Source of the DNA: Geothermovivens sp964644845
GTDB taxonomy: Bacteria; Zhuqueibacterota; Zhuqueibacteria; Oleimicrobiales; Geothermoviventaceae
Reading direction: 5' to 3'
Assembly: GCA_964644845.1 (NCBI GenBank)
Contig: CAZXXS010000002.1
Location: 1 to 52,730, forward strand
DNA length: 52,730 bases
Below the pieces are notes generated by a model. That model was not told the DNA's origin, made no database searches, and was given only the letters and a program-made list of their open reading frames with translations. This document shows positions 1 to 7,863 of this stretch, piece by piece; position 1 is the stretch's first letter, and the number at the start of each line of letters is the position of its first letter. A program made the translations under genes and the position numbers.

Positions 1-1
1 G

Positions 2-289
2 AGCTACGGGACGCTGTACCCGGTGCTGCATTCGCTGGAGAAGGCTGGTTTGTTGACTTCGCGACAAGTGGTGGAGGGTGGGCGCCGTCGGCGGGTGTAC
101 GAGCTCACGGACCTTGGCCGGCGGACTCTGGAGGAACTTAAACCGAAGATCCGCGAGCTGGTGGAAGAAGTGCTTGGGACCACTGTGGAAACGCACGAAA
201 AAACTACACGGGCTGTTCGGGCACAGGGGCGGTCCGCGGTGCAGCCCGAAGGCAGCGGGGTCGGTTCTTCTCCTGACGGAAGTGGATGA
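2..289 (+). CDS. PadR-family transcriptional regulator, C-terminal part
   Basis: The reading frame is open from the first bases of the window, so the gene starts upstream and only its last ~95 codons are seen. It opens with SYGTLYPVLHSLEKAGLL, the recognition-helix/turn of PadR winged-helix repressors, followed by the basic wing GGRRRRVYELTDLGRRTLEEL. The tail after about residue 60 is low-complexity and not conserved in the family. PadR proteins usually repress neighbouring efflux or detoxification genes, and an MFS transporter follows 370 bases downstream on the same strand, so that gene is a plausible target (inference). The family call is firm; the ligand is unknown. Confidence 0.8.
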   Translation, partial: SYGTLYPVLHSLEKAGLLTSRQVVEGGRRRRVYELTDLGRRTLEELKPKIRELVEEVLGTTVETHEKTTRAVRAQGRSAVQPEGSGVGSSPDGSG

Positions 290-661
290 ATCGAATTGCC
301 GCAGGAGGAACAGCGGTTTCCCACGCACACACGCAAATGAGTTGGGCGAGACGCCGGTGCGATCGGACGCGACCGGGCTGCCGTGCTTGGACGGCGCGCC
401 AGCGGCCAGCGCACGATGAAAAGAACGGAAGTACGGAAATGTCCCCGAACCTTCGCGGATCCATTTGGCGACGGCAACGCAGCGTGAGCCCTTAGCTGCC
501 GCTTTGGCCTGGAGCCGTTGCAACTGCCGCACCGCTCTGGGGTTTCTGCGAGCTCCCCCGGGAAATGGCGGAATCCCAGACGCGGGTAAGGACTGAGCAC
601 AGTAGTGGACCCGTTTGAAAGTGTTGATCGTCGTTCAAACTCTGTAACAAGTGGAGGGAAC
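290..661. other. Gene-free spacer between padR-like gene and MFS gene
   Basis: Frames here are short, overlapping and without recognisable domains. The only structure I see is the inverted repeat at 613-640. No RNA gene or clear terminator is visible. Confidence 0.5.
613..640. promoter_or_regulatory. Inverted repeat GTTTGAA-N14-TTCAAAC, possible operator
   Basis: Perfect 7-bp arms at 613-619 and 634-640 sit 22 bases before the MFS start codon. The size and spacing suit a dimeric repressor such as the upstream PadR-like protein, but this is inference. The sequence does not match the classical PadR box (ATGT/ACAT arms). Confidence 0.35.
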
Positions 662-1861
662 ATGTCCGAGATCCGGAATCAGTCGTCTGAAGGAAGTGTG
701 AGGGGCAGACGCATCCACCCGAACGTGCTGGCTCTCGGATGGGTGAGCTTCTTCACTGATACGGCTTCCGAGATGATTTTGCCCTTGCTTCCGCTCTTCC
801 TCACCTCGGTTCTGGGCGTGAGCAAGTCAGTGCTCGGACTCATCGAGGGCGTGGCTGAGACAACGGCGAGTTTGCTCAAATTCCTCTCGGGCTGGTACTC
901 GGACCGTCTCCAGAAACGCAAAGGTCTGGTCGTCGCGGGTTACGGGCTCTCGAACTTGGTGAAACCGCTGTTGGCTGTCACGACGAGCTGGACCCAGGTG
1001 CTGGGGATCCGCTTTCTCGACCGCGTTGGGAAAGGAATTCGCACGGCGCCCAGGGACGCCCTGATCGCTCAGTCCTCGGGCACAAAAGTCAGAGGACGCA
1101 GTTTCGGTTTCCACCGCGCGATGGACACAGCCGGAGCGGTCGTTGGTTCGTTGATTGCGTTTCTCGTCATGGCGCACTGGGTAGGCGGCTACCGGATTGT
1201 TTTTGCGGCGGCAGTCGTACCAGGGTTGGTTGCCGTGGCTATCTTACTTGTTTTTGTACGCGAAGAGCGGTCTGAAAACCAGACCAAACAGCGGGACAAG
1301 TCGGAAGCTGCGGACGTTCCGAAACGGTTTGGGATCTTCCTCGCCATCATCGGGCTTTTCACGTTCAGCCACATCACGTACGCGTTCTACATTGTTCGAG
1401 CGAGCAACCTGGGAGTCAGCGACAAGCTGATCCCGATTGTTTACTTGGTGTACAACGTCATCTACGCCCTGCTTGCCATGCCGATTGGGTCGCTGTCGGA
1501 CCGCTACGGCAGGCGCAAAGTCCTGGCGGTTGGGTTTCTGGCAAATGCTCTCCTGTTGTTTGGTTTCGGCGTGGCCAATGCTACGTGGCAGGCCTGGGCG
1601 CTCTTCGCCTTCTACGGCCTCGTGAGTGCCGTGGTTGAGACGGTACCGCGGGCGCTTGTCTCTGACCTGATCGGCGCGGCGCGTCGGGGTACGGGTTACG
1701 GTGCCTACCACGCCACGGTGGGTTTGTTGCCTTTGCCTGCTAACGTACTCTTTGGCGCCCTGTGGCAGGCAAAGGGCGCTTTTGTGGCCTTCACCGTTTG
1801 GAGTGGTCTTTCGCTGGTCTCGCTCGTGGCCCTGCTGGCGTACAAGGAGATCTCGGACTGA
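662..1861 (+). CDS. MFS transporter, 12-TM type
   Basis: A 399-residue inner-membrane transporter. I chose the ATG at 662 because GTGGAGGGAAC precedes it directly; an in-frame GTG at 605 would add a hydrophilic stretch lying over the inverted repeat. The major-facilitator motif A appears in both halves: GWYSDRLQKRKG after TM2 (about residue 75) and GSLSDRYGRRKVL after TM8 (about residue 280). The segment DRVGKGIRTAPRDALIA after TM4 is typical of a bacterial MFS subfamily of unknown substrate. The central loop (about residues 200-220) is highly charged, as expected between the two six-helix halves. Its position after a PadR gene suggests inducible efflux; the substrate cannot be read from sequence. 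Confidence 0.88.
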   Translation: MSEIRNQSSEGSVRGRRIHPNVLALGWVSFFTDTASEMILPLLPLFLTSVLGVSKSVLGLIEGVAETTASLLKFLSGWYSDRLQKRKGLVVAGYGLSNLVKPLLAVTTSWTQVLGIRFLDRVGKGIRTAPRDALIAQSSGTKVRGRSFGFHRAMDTAGAVVGSLIAFLVMAHWVGGYRIVFAAAVVPGLVAVAILLVFVREERSENQTKQRDKSEAADVPKRFGIFLAIIGLFTFSHITYAFYIVRASNLGVSDKLIPIVYLVYNVIYALLAMPIGSLSDRYGRRKVLAVGFLANALLLFGFGVANATWQAWALFAFYGLVSAVVETVPRALVSDLIGAARRGTGYGAYHATVGLLPLPANVLFGALWQAKGAFVAFTVWSGLSLVSLVALLAYKEISD

Positions 1862-2231
1862 AGTGTGGTTTCCGGACGCAACGGGTCCAGCGAGACCTTT
1901 TCGCGATCGGGGTTCCGCGCTGGATACCGAGGGGCGCCCGTTTCGTGACTGTTCTACGTTGACTTGCGGTTGGCTCCGGAAACTGGTGCAGTGACGGCAG
2001 TGGGCCCACGACTTGTTCTGAAGGAATTGCAGAGTCACGGGCCCCAAGACCGACTCGTTTGGGAAAAACGACTGTGCCACACGAGACCTGGGTTGGAAGC
2101 GCTGGTGCTCCGGCCCGGGTGTGGATCTTGCGTGGCCTCCAGAGGTTTTGGTGAACCCGGCCTGTCCCGTCGTCGTTTTGCTTTTGAAGTGTTCGGACGT
2201 GAACACATCAACAGGTGAGGAGGTGAGGGCC
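1862..2231. other. Gene-free spacer
   Basis: No credible gene, RNA or repeat is visible. The frame of the following gene stays open upstream from 2121, but that stretch lacks conserved sequence and a better start lies at 2232. Confidence 0.5.
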
Positions 2232-3080
2232 GTGCTTTTTGACGATCATGTGGCAACGAGCGTTCGTGAACCAGCGGTGGCTGGCGCGTTTTACCCGGGG
2301 TCGCCAACAGCCCTGCGGATGATGCTGCAGGAGCTGCTGGACGCGGCAAACCCCGACCCTGTGCCCGGCGAGATCCTTGGGCTGGCCTGTCCGCACGCCG
2401 GTTACCAGTACTCGGGACTGGTGGCTGCCCACGGCTACAAGCTGGTGATGGGCAAACGTTTCGACGTGGTTGTGGTGCTCGCTCCGAGCCACCAGGAGTA
2501 CTTTCGTGGTGCCTCGGTTTTTCCCGGACAGGCCTACAAGACGCCTCTTGGGGTAGTGCCGGTGGACACGGAACTCGCGCACCAGGTAGCGCATGCCAGT
2601 GAGTTCGCCAGTCTGAGCTGGTACGGGCACCGCAGCGAACACGCGCTCGAGGTGCAGCTGCCGTTCCTGCAAATGGTGCTGACCGATCTCAAGATTGTGC
2701 CAATCGTCATCGGAGAGTACGATTACGAGATCTGTGCGGATGTTGGTAAGGGCTTAGCTTCTGTGCTGCGTGGCAAAAAGGTGCTGTTCGTCGCCAGCAC
2801 GGATTTGTACCACGGCTACTCTTACGAGGAATGCGTAAGCACGGACGAACGGACGCTGCGTAAGATCGTGTCCTGGGACGTCGAAGGGCTGTGTCACGGT
2901 TTGTTGACGGGCGATTACCAGGCGTGTGGCGGAGGACCGGTTGCAACGAGCATGACGGCTTTGCGGGAGCTCGGTGCCAATCATGCCAGGGTTGTGACCT
3001 ACACCAATTCCGCCGACGTGACCGGTGAGCGTGGCGGTTGGACCGTTGGCTACGCTGCGGTTGCTTTCTCGAAGGTGTGA
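2232..3080 (+). CDS. MEMO1-family protein (AmmeMemoRadiSam system protein B)
   Basis: 282 residues, the usual length for the family. GTG 2232 is chosen because the strong ribosome site GGAGGTGAGG (2219-2228) lies just upstream. The family opening REPAVAGAFYP is at residues 12-22. The three residues that form the metal/active-site cluster of human MEMO1 (His49, His81, Cys244) have counterparts in CPHAGYQYSG (His55), LAPSHQEYF and YQACGGGPVATSM. MEMO1 is related to extradiol dioxygenases and the human protein binds iron or copper; the bacterial role is unknown. It is often found with an AMMECR1 protein and a radical SAM enzyme. Neither is nearby, so here it stands alone. Confidence 0.9.
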   Translation: MLFDDHVATSVREPAVAGAFYPGSPTALRMMLQELLDAANPDPVPGEILGLACPHAGYQYSGLVAAHGYKLVMGKRFDVVVVLAPSHQEYFRGASVFPGQAYKTPLGVVPVDTELAHQVAHASEFASLSWYGHRSEHALEVQLPFLQMVLTDLKIVPIVIGEYDYEICADVGKGLASVLRGKKVLFVASTDLYHGYSYEECVSTDERTLRKIVSWDVEGLCHGLLTGDYQACGGGPVATSMTALRELGANHARVVTYTNSADVTGERGGWTVGYAAVAFSKV

Positions 3081-3228
3081 CACGGGTACACGCCGCGAGT
3101 GCTGAGCAGGGGCGGTTCTACGGTGCGGAAGCAGGTTCTTGCGGCAGTGCCAAACGGGTGTACGGTGGCCATTCTTTGGTTTTCTGTTCTCGTCTGATTT
3201 TCTAAATTACGGCATGTTGGATCGCGAG

Positions 3229-3256
3229 GCCGGTCCACGGTAGAGGACCGGCTTTT
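3229..3256 (+). terminator. Rho-independent terminator
   Basis: A perfect 8-bp stem, GCCGGTCC (3229-3236) with GGACCGGC (3245-3252), an 8-base loop and TTTT. It follows the MEMO-family gene and ends only 22 bases before the next start codon, so it could also act as an attenuator for the downstream operon. The AT-rich patch at 3172-3213 just before it is unusual for this window, but I see no well-spaced promoter in it. Confidence 0.75.
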
Positions 3257-3278
3257 CCTGAATCTGCCGAGGTGCGTT

Positions 3279-4256
3279 GTGAGCCTTCTGAACAAAGCGA
3301 GAAAAAGCAGTCTTTCCGGTGTGGTCACGCGCGCTGGGATCGTTGGTGCCGGGCGGGTTGGATCAGCACTGGCCAGGGCTCTCAGACATGCCGGCGCCCC
3401 CGTTGCAGTGGTGTACGATCAGCGTTTTGAGGTGGCGGAGACCCTAGCTGGCGAGGTTGGCGCCACGGCCGTCAAAGAGCTCGGAGGCTTACAAGGTGCC
3501 GTGGACGAGCTCTTTGTGACGACGCCTGACGACGAAATTCACAGGACCGCGGCCGCCCTTGCCGCGGAAGGAGTTCGGGTGCGTGTGGCTGCACATCTGA
3601 GCGGGGCGCTGTCGAGTACAATCCTTGGCCCGCTGGCAAAAGCAGGCGCTGCACTCGCTTCGCTGCACCCGATCCAGACCTTCCGCGGTGAACCTGAGGA
3701 GTGGAAACTCCTGGCCAGGGCTACGTTCGCTGTGGAGGGCGACGAGCTTGGACTGGCCTGGGCCGAGGAGCTGGTTCGAGGTCTCGGCGGGGAGGTCATC
3801 CGACTGAAAACCGATCAAAAGGCACTCTACCACGCTACATGCAGCGCTGCTTCCAATTTCTTGGTGAGCTTGTGGCACCTGGTAGAACACATGGCCCTGC
3901 AAGCGGGGCTCACGCCAGTTGAAACGAGGCGCGTGCTGATTCCTCTTGCCGAGCGGACTCTCCGGAACCTCGCTGAGGCGGGCCCGCTCCTGAGCTTGAC
4001 GGGACCGATTGCTCGTGGCGACGTTGAGACCGTTCGACGGCAGGTGGAGGCTGTGAACGCCAAAGTGGCCACCCGCGAGAGAACCCTTTTCGCGGAGTTG
4101 GCGGAAATGACGGCGGACTTGGCTGGAGACGCTGGTTACCTCGAACCGCAGACCCTGGAGAAGGTCAGAGAAGTTCTCCGGAAAATCGAGCGAAACGGCC
4201 TAGATGTTGAAACAGGATCGGCGTTCAGCGCCTACCTGGATGCTGGTGAAGGTTGA
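3279..4256 (+). CDS. Rossmann-fold NAD(P)-binding protein with DUF2520 domain
   Basis: 325 residues, starting at GTG 3279 with GAGGTG five bases upstream. The N-terminal half is a Rossmann fold with the dinucleotide-binding loop GIVGAGRVGSALARAL (about residues 20-35) and resembles the F420/NADP oxidoreductase and ProC superfamily. The C-terminal half (about 150-290) matches the helical DUF2520 domain, with SLHPIQTF and HATCSAASNFLVSLWHL as family landmarks. The family is widespread, often near pantothenate or folate genes, and its substrate is unproven. The stop overlaps the TTG start of the PHP gene (TTGA), so the two are probably translationally coupled. Confidence 0.85.
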   Translation: MSLLNKARKSSLSGVVTRAGIVGAGRVGSALARALRHAGAPVAVVYDQRFEVAETLAGEVGATAVKELGGLQGAVDELFVTTPDDEIHRTAAALAAEGVRVRVAAHLSGALSSTILGPLAKAGAALASLHPIQTFRGEPEEWKLLARATFAVEGDELGLAWAEELVRGLGGEVIRLKTDQKALYHATCSAASNFLVSLWHLVEHMALQAGLTPVETRRVLIPLAERTLRNLAEAGPLLSLTGPIARGDVETVRRQVEAVNAKVATRERTLFAELAEMTADLAGDAGYLEPQTLEKVREVLRKIERNGLDVETGSAFSAYLDAGEG

Positions 4257-5086
4257 GGTCGATCAGGGTGATCAATCTGCACTTGCACACCGTCCGTTGC
4301 AACCATGCCAGCGGAACCGTCGCCGAGATGGCGGCCGCTGCCCACGCCGCAGGTTTGCGGGAGATCGGTTTCGCCGAGCACGGACCTTTGCCTCAGCCCA
4401 TCGACGACTGGCGCCTGGACCTCCTGGATTTGCCCCTCTACCAAGCCGAAATCGAGGCTGCCAGGAGTGAATTCCCGGACATGCCCATTCGCTTCGGTCT
4501 GGAACTCGATTACCTCCCGCAATTCAAGGATTTCTACGCCGATTTGCACGATGTGGCGCCTTTCGATTTCCTGATCATTTCGGTCCACTACATTGGTGAC
4601 TGGAATTTTGACTGGGACCGCTACATCGACGGCTACAACCACAGGGACATTGACGACATTTACCGGTCGTACTACGCCCTGGTGCGAGAGGCGGTTGCAC
4701 ACGGAGTCGGCGACATTGTTGGCCATCTGGACTTGCCCAAGCGCTTTGGTCACAGACCGTCGGACGCCATCCGTGAGGAAGCGGAGAAAACGCTGGAGGT
4801 CATCGCCGGGGCAGGCCTTGTTCTGGAGTTGAACACTGCAGGGCTTCTCGAGAAGGTGCAGGAAGTTTACCCGGAGGACTGGATCGTACGCCGGGCCGTG
4901 GAACTGGGCATCCCTTTCACGCTGGGCACGGATGCCCACGACCCGGCAAATGTCGACACGGGGCTTGAGTGGGCTGTTCGCTACCTCCACAAATTGGGCG
5001 TGCGCGAGGTCGCGACGTTTGAACGGCGGCGGATGAAACGAGTCGCTCTGGAGCCGGAATGGAAAGCGGCAAAACAGGCAACGTGA
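4253..5086 (+). CDS. PHP-domain histidinol-phosphatase-like hydrolase
   Basis: 277 residues. The start is taken as TTG 4253, in the TTGA overlap with the upstream stop; GTG 4268 with TTGAGGT upstream is an equally good choice. The metal-binding PHP motifs are all present: HLHT near the N-terminus, AEHGP, the ISVHYIGDW segment, GHLDLPKRFG and the closing GTDAHDP. This is the HisJ/HisK type of histidinol phosphatase (histidine synthesis, trinuclear metal, cytosolic). No other his gene lies nearby, and PHP enzymes of this size also act on other phosphate monoesters, so the substrate is inferred. It overlaps the dGTPase-like gene by 28 bases. Confidence 0.85.
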   Translation: MRSIRVINLHLHTVRCNHASGTVAEMAAAAHAAGLREIGFAEHGPLPQPIDDWRLDLLDLPLYQAEIEAARSEFPDMPIRFGLELDYLPQFKDFYADLHDVAPFDFLIISVHYIGDWNFDWDRYIDGYNHRDIDDIYRSYYALVREAVAHGVGDIVGHLDLPKRFGHRPSDAIREEAEKTLEVIAGAGLVLELNTAGLLEKVQEVYPEDWIVRRAVELGIPFTLGTDAHDPANVDTGLEWAVRYLHKLGVREVATFERRRMKRVALEPEWKAAKQAT

Positions 5087-6423
5087 TCCTCAGGGACCGT
5101 GAACGACTGGAACAGCAAGAGGAACGCACGCTGGCGCCGTTTGCGACCCTGAGCAGAGGGGCCAACCGGACGCGACTTCGGTCGGAAGCGGAGCATCGTT
5201 ACCGCACCGCGTTTCAGCGCGATCGCGACCGAATCATTCACTCGCGTGCCTTTCGGCGCCTCAAGCACAAACGGCAGGTTTTTCTGACCCAGAGCGGCGA
5301 CCACTACCGCACGCGCATCACACACACGATGGAGGTTTCTCAGCTCTCGCGTACCATGGCCCGCGTGCTCGGCCTGAACGAAGACCTGACGGAAGCCATT
5401 GCGCTGGGACACGACTTGGGCCACACGCCCTTTGGGCACATTGGCGAGGTCGTGTTGCACAAAATCATGCGTGGTAAGGACAACCTGGATGGGGTTTTGC
5501 CCGGCACCGACTTCGGGGGATTCAAGCACAACTACCAGAGTGTGCGCGTGGTCGACAAACTGGAGATGAAGTACGACCAGCCGGGTTTGAATCTAACCGC
5601 GCCCGTGCGTGAAGGCATCCTCAAACACACCCGTCTGGCCAGGAAGGCCGTGCACTACCCCGACTTCGATCTTTCGGGCCTGCACTACGAGTTCAATTTC
5701 GCGACGTCGCTGGAAGGGCAGGTAGTGGCCATCTGTGACGAGATCGCTCAGCGCACGCACGATCTCGAGGATGGGCTTCGGGCGCAGTTCGTTCCCCTCG
5801 AGGAAGTTCGTCGGGTACGCCTGGTGCAGCAGGTGGAGGAGAAAAACGGCCTCGGGCCGCTGTTGAACCAAAACCCGTTTCTGTACCGCAATCTGGTGAT
5901 TCGTGCCCTTATCGAAGCGCTTGTGAGTGACGTTTTGAGCGAAACAGCGCGGCGTCTGGAGGACTACGTGTCCAGGAAGGGCATGCGTCGCGAGTTTGAC
6001 GAGGAAATTGTGGCCTTCAGCCGTGAAATGGATCCTCTGCAGGCTGAATTGGATGCGTTCATCGATCGGGAAATCATTTACACCGCGAGCATTTACCGGG
6101 CCGATGACCACGCTGTGTCTCTCTTGCGGCTGCTTTTCAAACGGTACGTCGAAGATCCGTCGCTTCTGCCCGACTACCTGTTGCACAGGCTTGTGGTCGA
6201 AGGGACGCCCCTTTCTGTGGAGCGTCTGTCGCGCAGCTCAGAGGTCGAGAAGTTGAAGTTGCGCCTGCGTGGCGATGTAACATTTGTGCGCGCCGTTTGT
6301 GACCACATCGCCGGCATGACCGACAACTTCGCCCTCGCGGAGCAGGACCGGCTTGGTCTTCTCGTTGAGGAGCAGACCAAGCTGGCCTGGGACTCGCTGC
6401 GTTGGGACGAGGTGGGGGCGTGA
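5059..6423 (+). CDS. dgt: Deoxyguanosinetriphosphate triphosphohydrolase-like HD protein
   Basis: 454 residues, slightly longer than the usual ~380-450 of Dgt-like proteins. ATG 5059 lies inside the end of the PHP gene; GTG 5083 is an alternative start. The HD metal-binding signature is intact: His89 in HTMEVSQ and His118-Asp119 in ALGHDLGHTPFGH. RSRAFRRLKHKRQVF upstream is the conserved entry segment of the family. The reaction is dNTP to deoxynucleoside plus triphosphate, controlling dNTP pools; in many relatives it is allosteric and not dGTP-specific. It belongs to the compact 3279-7287 operon. The C-terminal half (about 300-454) is less conserved. Confidence 0.9.
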   Translation: MESGKTGNVILRDRERLEQQEERTLAPFATLSRGANRTRLRSEAEHRYRTAFQRDRDRIIHSRAFRRLKHKRQVFLTQSGDHYRTRITHTMEVSQLSRTMARVLGLNEDLTEAIALGHDLGHTPFGHIGEVVLHKIMRGKDNLDGVLPGTDFGGFKHNYQSVRVVDKLEMKYDQPGLNLTAPVREGILKHTRLARKAVHYPDFDLSGLHYEFNFATSLEGQVVAICDEIAQRTHDLEDGLRAQFVPLEEVRRVRLVQQVEEKNGLGPLLNQNPFLYRNLVIRALIEALVSDVLSETARRLEDYVSRKGMRREFDEEIVAFSREMDPLQAELDAFIDREIIYTASIYRADDHAVSLLRLLFKRYVEDPSLLPDYLLHRLVVEGTPLSVERLSRSSEVEKLKLRLRGDVTFVRAVCDHIAGMTDNFALAEQDRLGLLVEEQTKLAWDSLRWDEVGA

Positions 6424-6426
6424 GGT

Positions 6427-7287
6427 TTGGAAATTCGACTCGAAAACGTCTGGTACCGTTACAACGGGGTGTTGGCGCCGGACGCGCCCGTGTTGCAGGA
6501 CGTTTCGTTAACGATCCGACAGGGTGAATTCGTCGGGCTCGTTGGGCGTTCCGGTTCGGGCAAGACAACGCTGCTACAGCACTTCACGGGTCTGCTGGTA
6601 CCCTCACGCGGGCGAGTGCTGGTCAACGGTGTGGATGTGAACCAGCGCGGCGTTGACCTTGCGGACATCCGCCGCCGGATTGGGCTGGTGTTTCAGTTCC
6701 CGGAAATGCAGCTTTTCGAGGAGACGGTGGCGAAAGACGTTGCTTTCGGCCCGCGAAACCTGGGTTTGCCGGAAGAGGCTGTAGAGGAACGTGTGAGAAC
6801 AGCCCTGAACCAGGTCGGATTGGATCCCGGGGTCTTCTGGAATCGCAACCCCCACCGACTCAGCGAGGGGGAGAAACGGCGTGTAGCTCTTGCTGGTGTG
6901 CTGGCCATGCAACCGGAAGTGCTGGTGCTGGACGAACCAACGGCAGGACTCGACCCGCGCGGAACGGCCACAATCGAAGGAATTCTGGCCGACCTGCACA
7001 AGCGGGGAAAAACCATTGTGCTGGTTTCACACAACATGGACCTTGTAGCCCGGCGGTGTCAGCGAGTTGTGGCACTGCAGCACGGTAAGGTAGTCTTTGA
7101 CGGGCCGAAAGAAGTCTTCTTCCAGGACGACCGGCTGGTTGGGGAACTTGGCCTGAAGTTGCCGCGGTTGCTGGTGTGGTGGCAAGAGAAGCGCCGCGAA
7201 CATCCGGAGTTGCCAGAGGCTGTGTACTCGCTGGACGAGCTCCGCTGCGTGGTGCAGCGCTTTGTCAGAAAGGCCGCGGCGGGGTGA
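6427..7287 (+). CDS. ecfA: Energy-coupling-factor type ABC transporter ATPase
   Basis: 286 residues, with a TTG start three bases after the dgt stop. Walker A GRSGSGKTT is at residues 40-48. The Q-loop segment FQFPEMQLFEETV is the EcfA/CbiO hallmark. The signature is LSEGEKRRVALAG and Walker B is VLVLDEPTAGLD, followed by the switch His in VSHNMD. EcfA ATPases power vitamin or metal uptake together with a T component and substrate-specific S components. None of these, nor a second EcfA, is encoded nearby, so it must pair with distant subunits or work outside a classical ECF complex. The C-terminal ~45 residues extend past the usual core, as in EcfA2. Confidence 0.85.
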   Translation: MEIRLENVWYRYNGVLAPDAPVLQDVSLTIRQGEFVGLVGRSGSGKTTLLQHFTGLLVPSRGRVLVNGVDVNQRGVDLADIRRRIGLVFQFPEMQLFEETVAKDVAFGPRNLGLPEEAVEERVRTALNQVGLDPGVFWNRNPHRLSEGEKRRVALAGVLAMQPEVLVLDEPTAGLDPRGTATIEGILADLHKRGKTIVLVSHNMDLVARRCQRVVALQHGKVVFDGPKEVFFQDDRLVGELGLKLPRLLVWWQEKRREHPELPEAVYSLDELRCVVQRFVRKAAAG

Positions 7288-7863
7288 ACTCCACGGCGGG
7301 AGCATCTGCTAACCTGCGTGGGTCCCCATCGGGATGCGGCGACACCAGCAGTGCTGAATGGTGTGCGGCGCCTCACGTGATCCGCTGAAGTCGGCGTTGC
7401 GGTCGCGCACACGTTTTTGGTGTGTGACTCAATCCTGGCGTTCGGTGAGTTCTTGGATCGGGGGGAAAAGGCCCCTGGGGTTCAGGCTAACACTGTGCGC
7501 TCCCCGCAGCACGGCAACCTTCCCTTCGAATCCGAACATCGGGTCTAACCACTCTGCTCTTGAAGCTGTTTCATCCCTCAAGCTTCCTGGTCTCCGCATT
7601 TCCCTGATCCGGGTCGCAAAGGAGGCTGCGCCTGCGCTGCGAACCGGAGAGCAAATCGCGAAGGCCCAGACTTCAGTGGCCGAAGCCATCCCGAAGAAAG
7701 CAAAAGAACGAGGCAGGACCACGGGTTGAGCCTCGTCACTTTGAGTGCCCTGACAGGTAGGCCAATTTGTTGCCTCCGGCGGCTCAACTCAAGCCGCCTC
7801 GGACCTGTGTCGATAATGTCAGTGGTGTTGTACGGAATCGTAATCCAGAGCGAGCGGAGGAAA
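7288..7863. other. 576-base spacer with a hairpin
   Basis: No convincing gene. Frames on both strands stay open for about 100 codons (plus 7358-7729, minus 7429-7722), but neither product is recognisable. A 7-bp hairpin GGCGGCT...AGCCGCC (7778-7784 and 7792-7798) lies 65 bases before the next start without a T run. I see no sigma-54 site here. Confidence 0.45.
7778..7798. repeat. Inverted repeat GGCGGCT-N7-AGCCGCC
   Basis: A perfect 7-bp dyad in the leader of the sigma-54 activator gene. It could be an operator or an mRNA hairpin. No T run follows, so it is not a terminator. Confidence 0.4.

Noticed and set aside
7523..7532. TTCGAATCC resembling a tRNA T-loop
   Set aside because: Flanking bases do not form a T-stem, and no acceptor or anticodon arm can be built on either strand.
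7429..7722. Minus-strand open frame of 97 codons, with a plus-strand frame overlapping it
   Set aside because: No recognised domain, no good ribosome site, and both strands are open at once, which is common by chance in GC-rich DNA.
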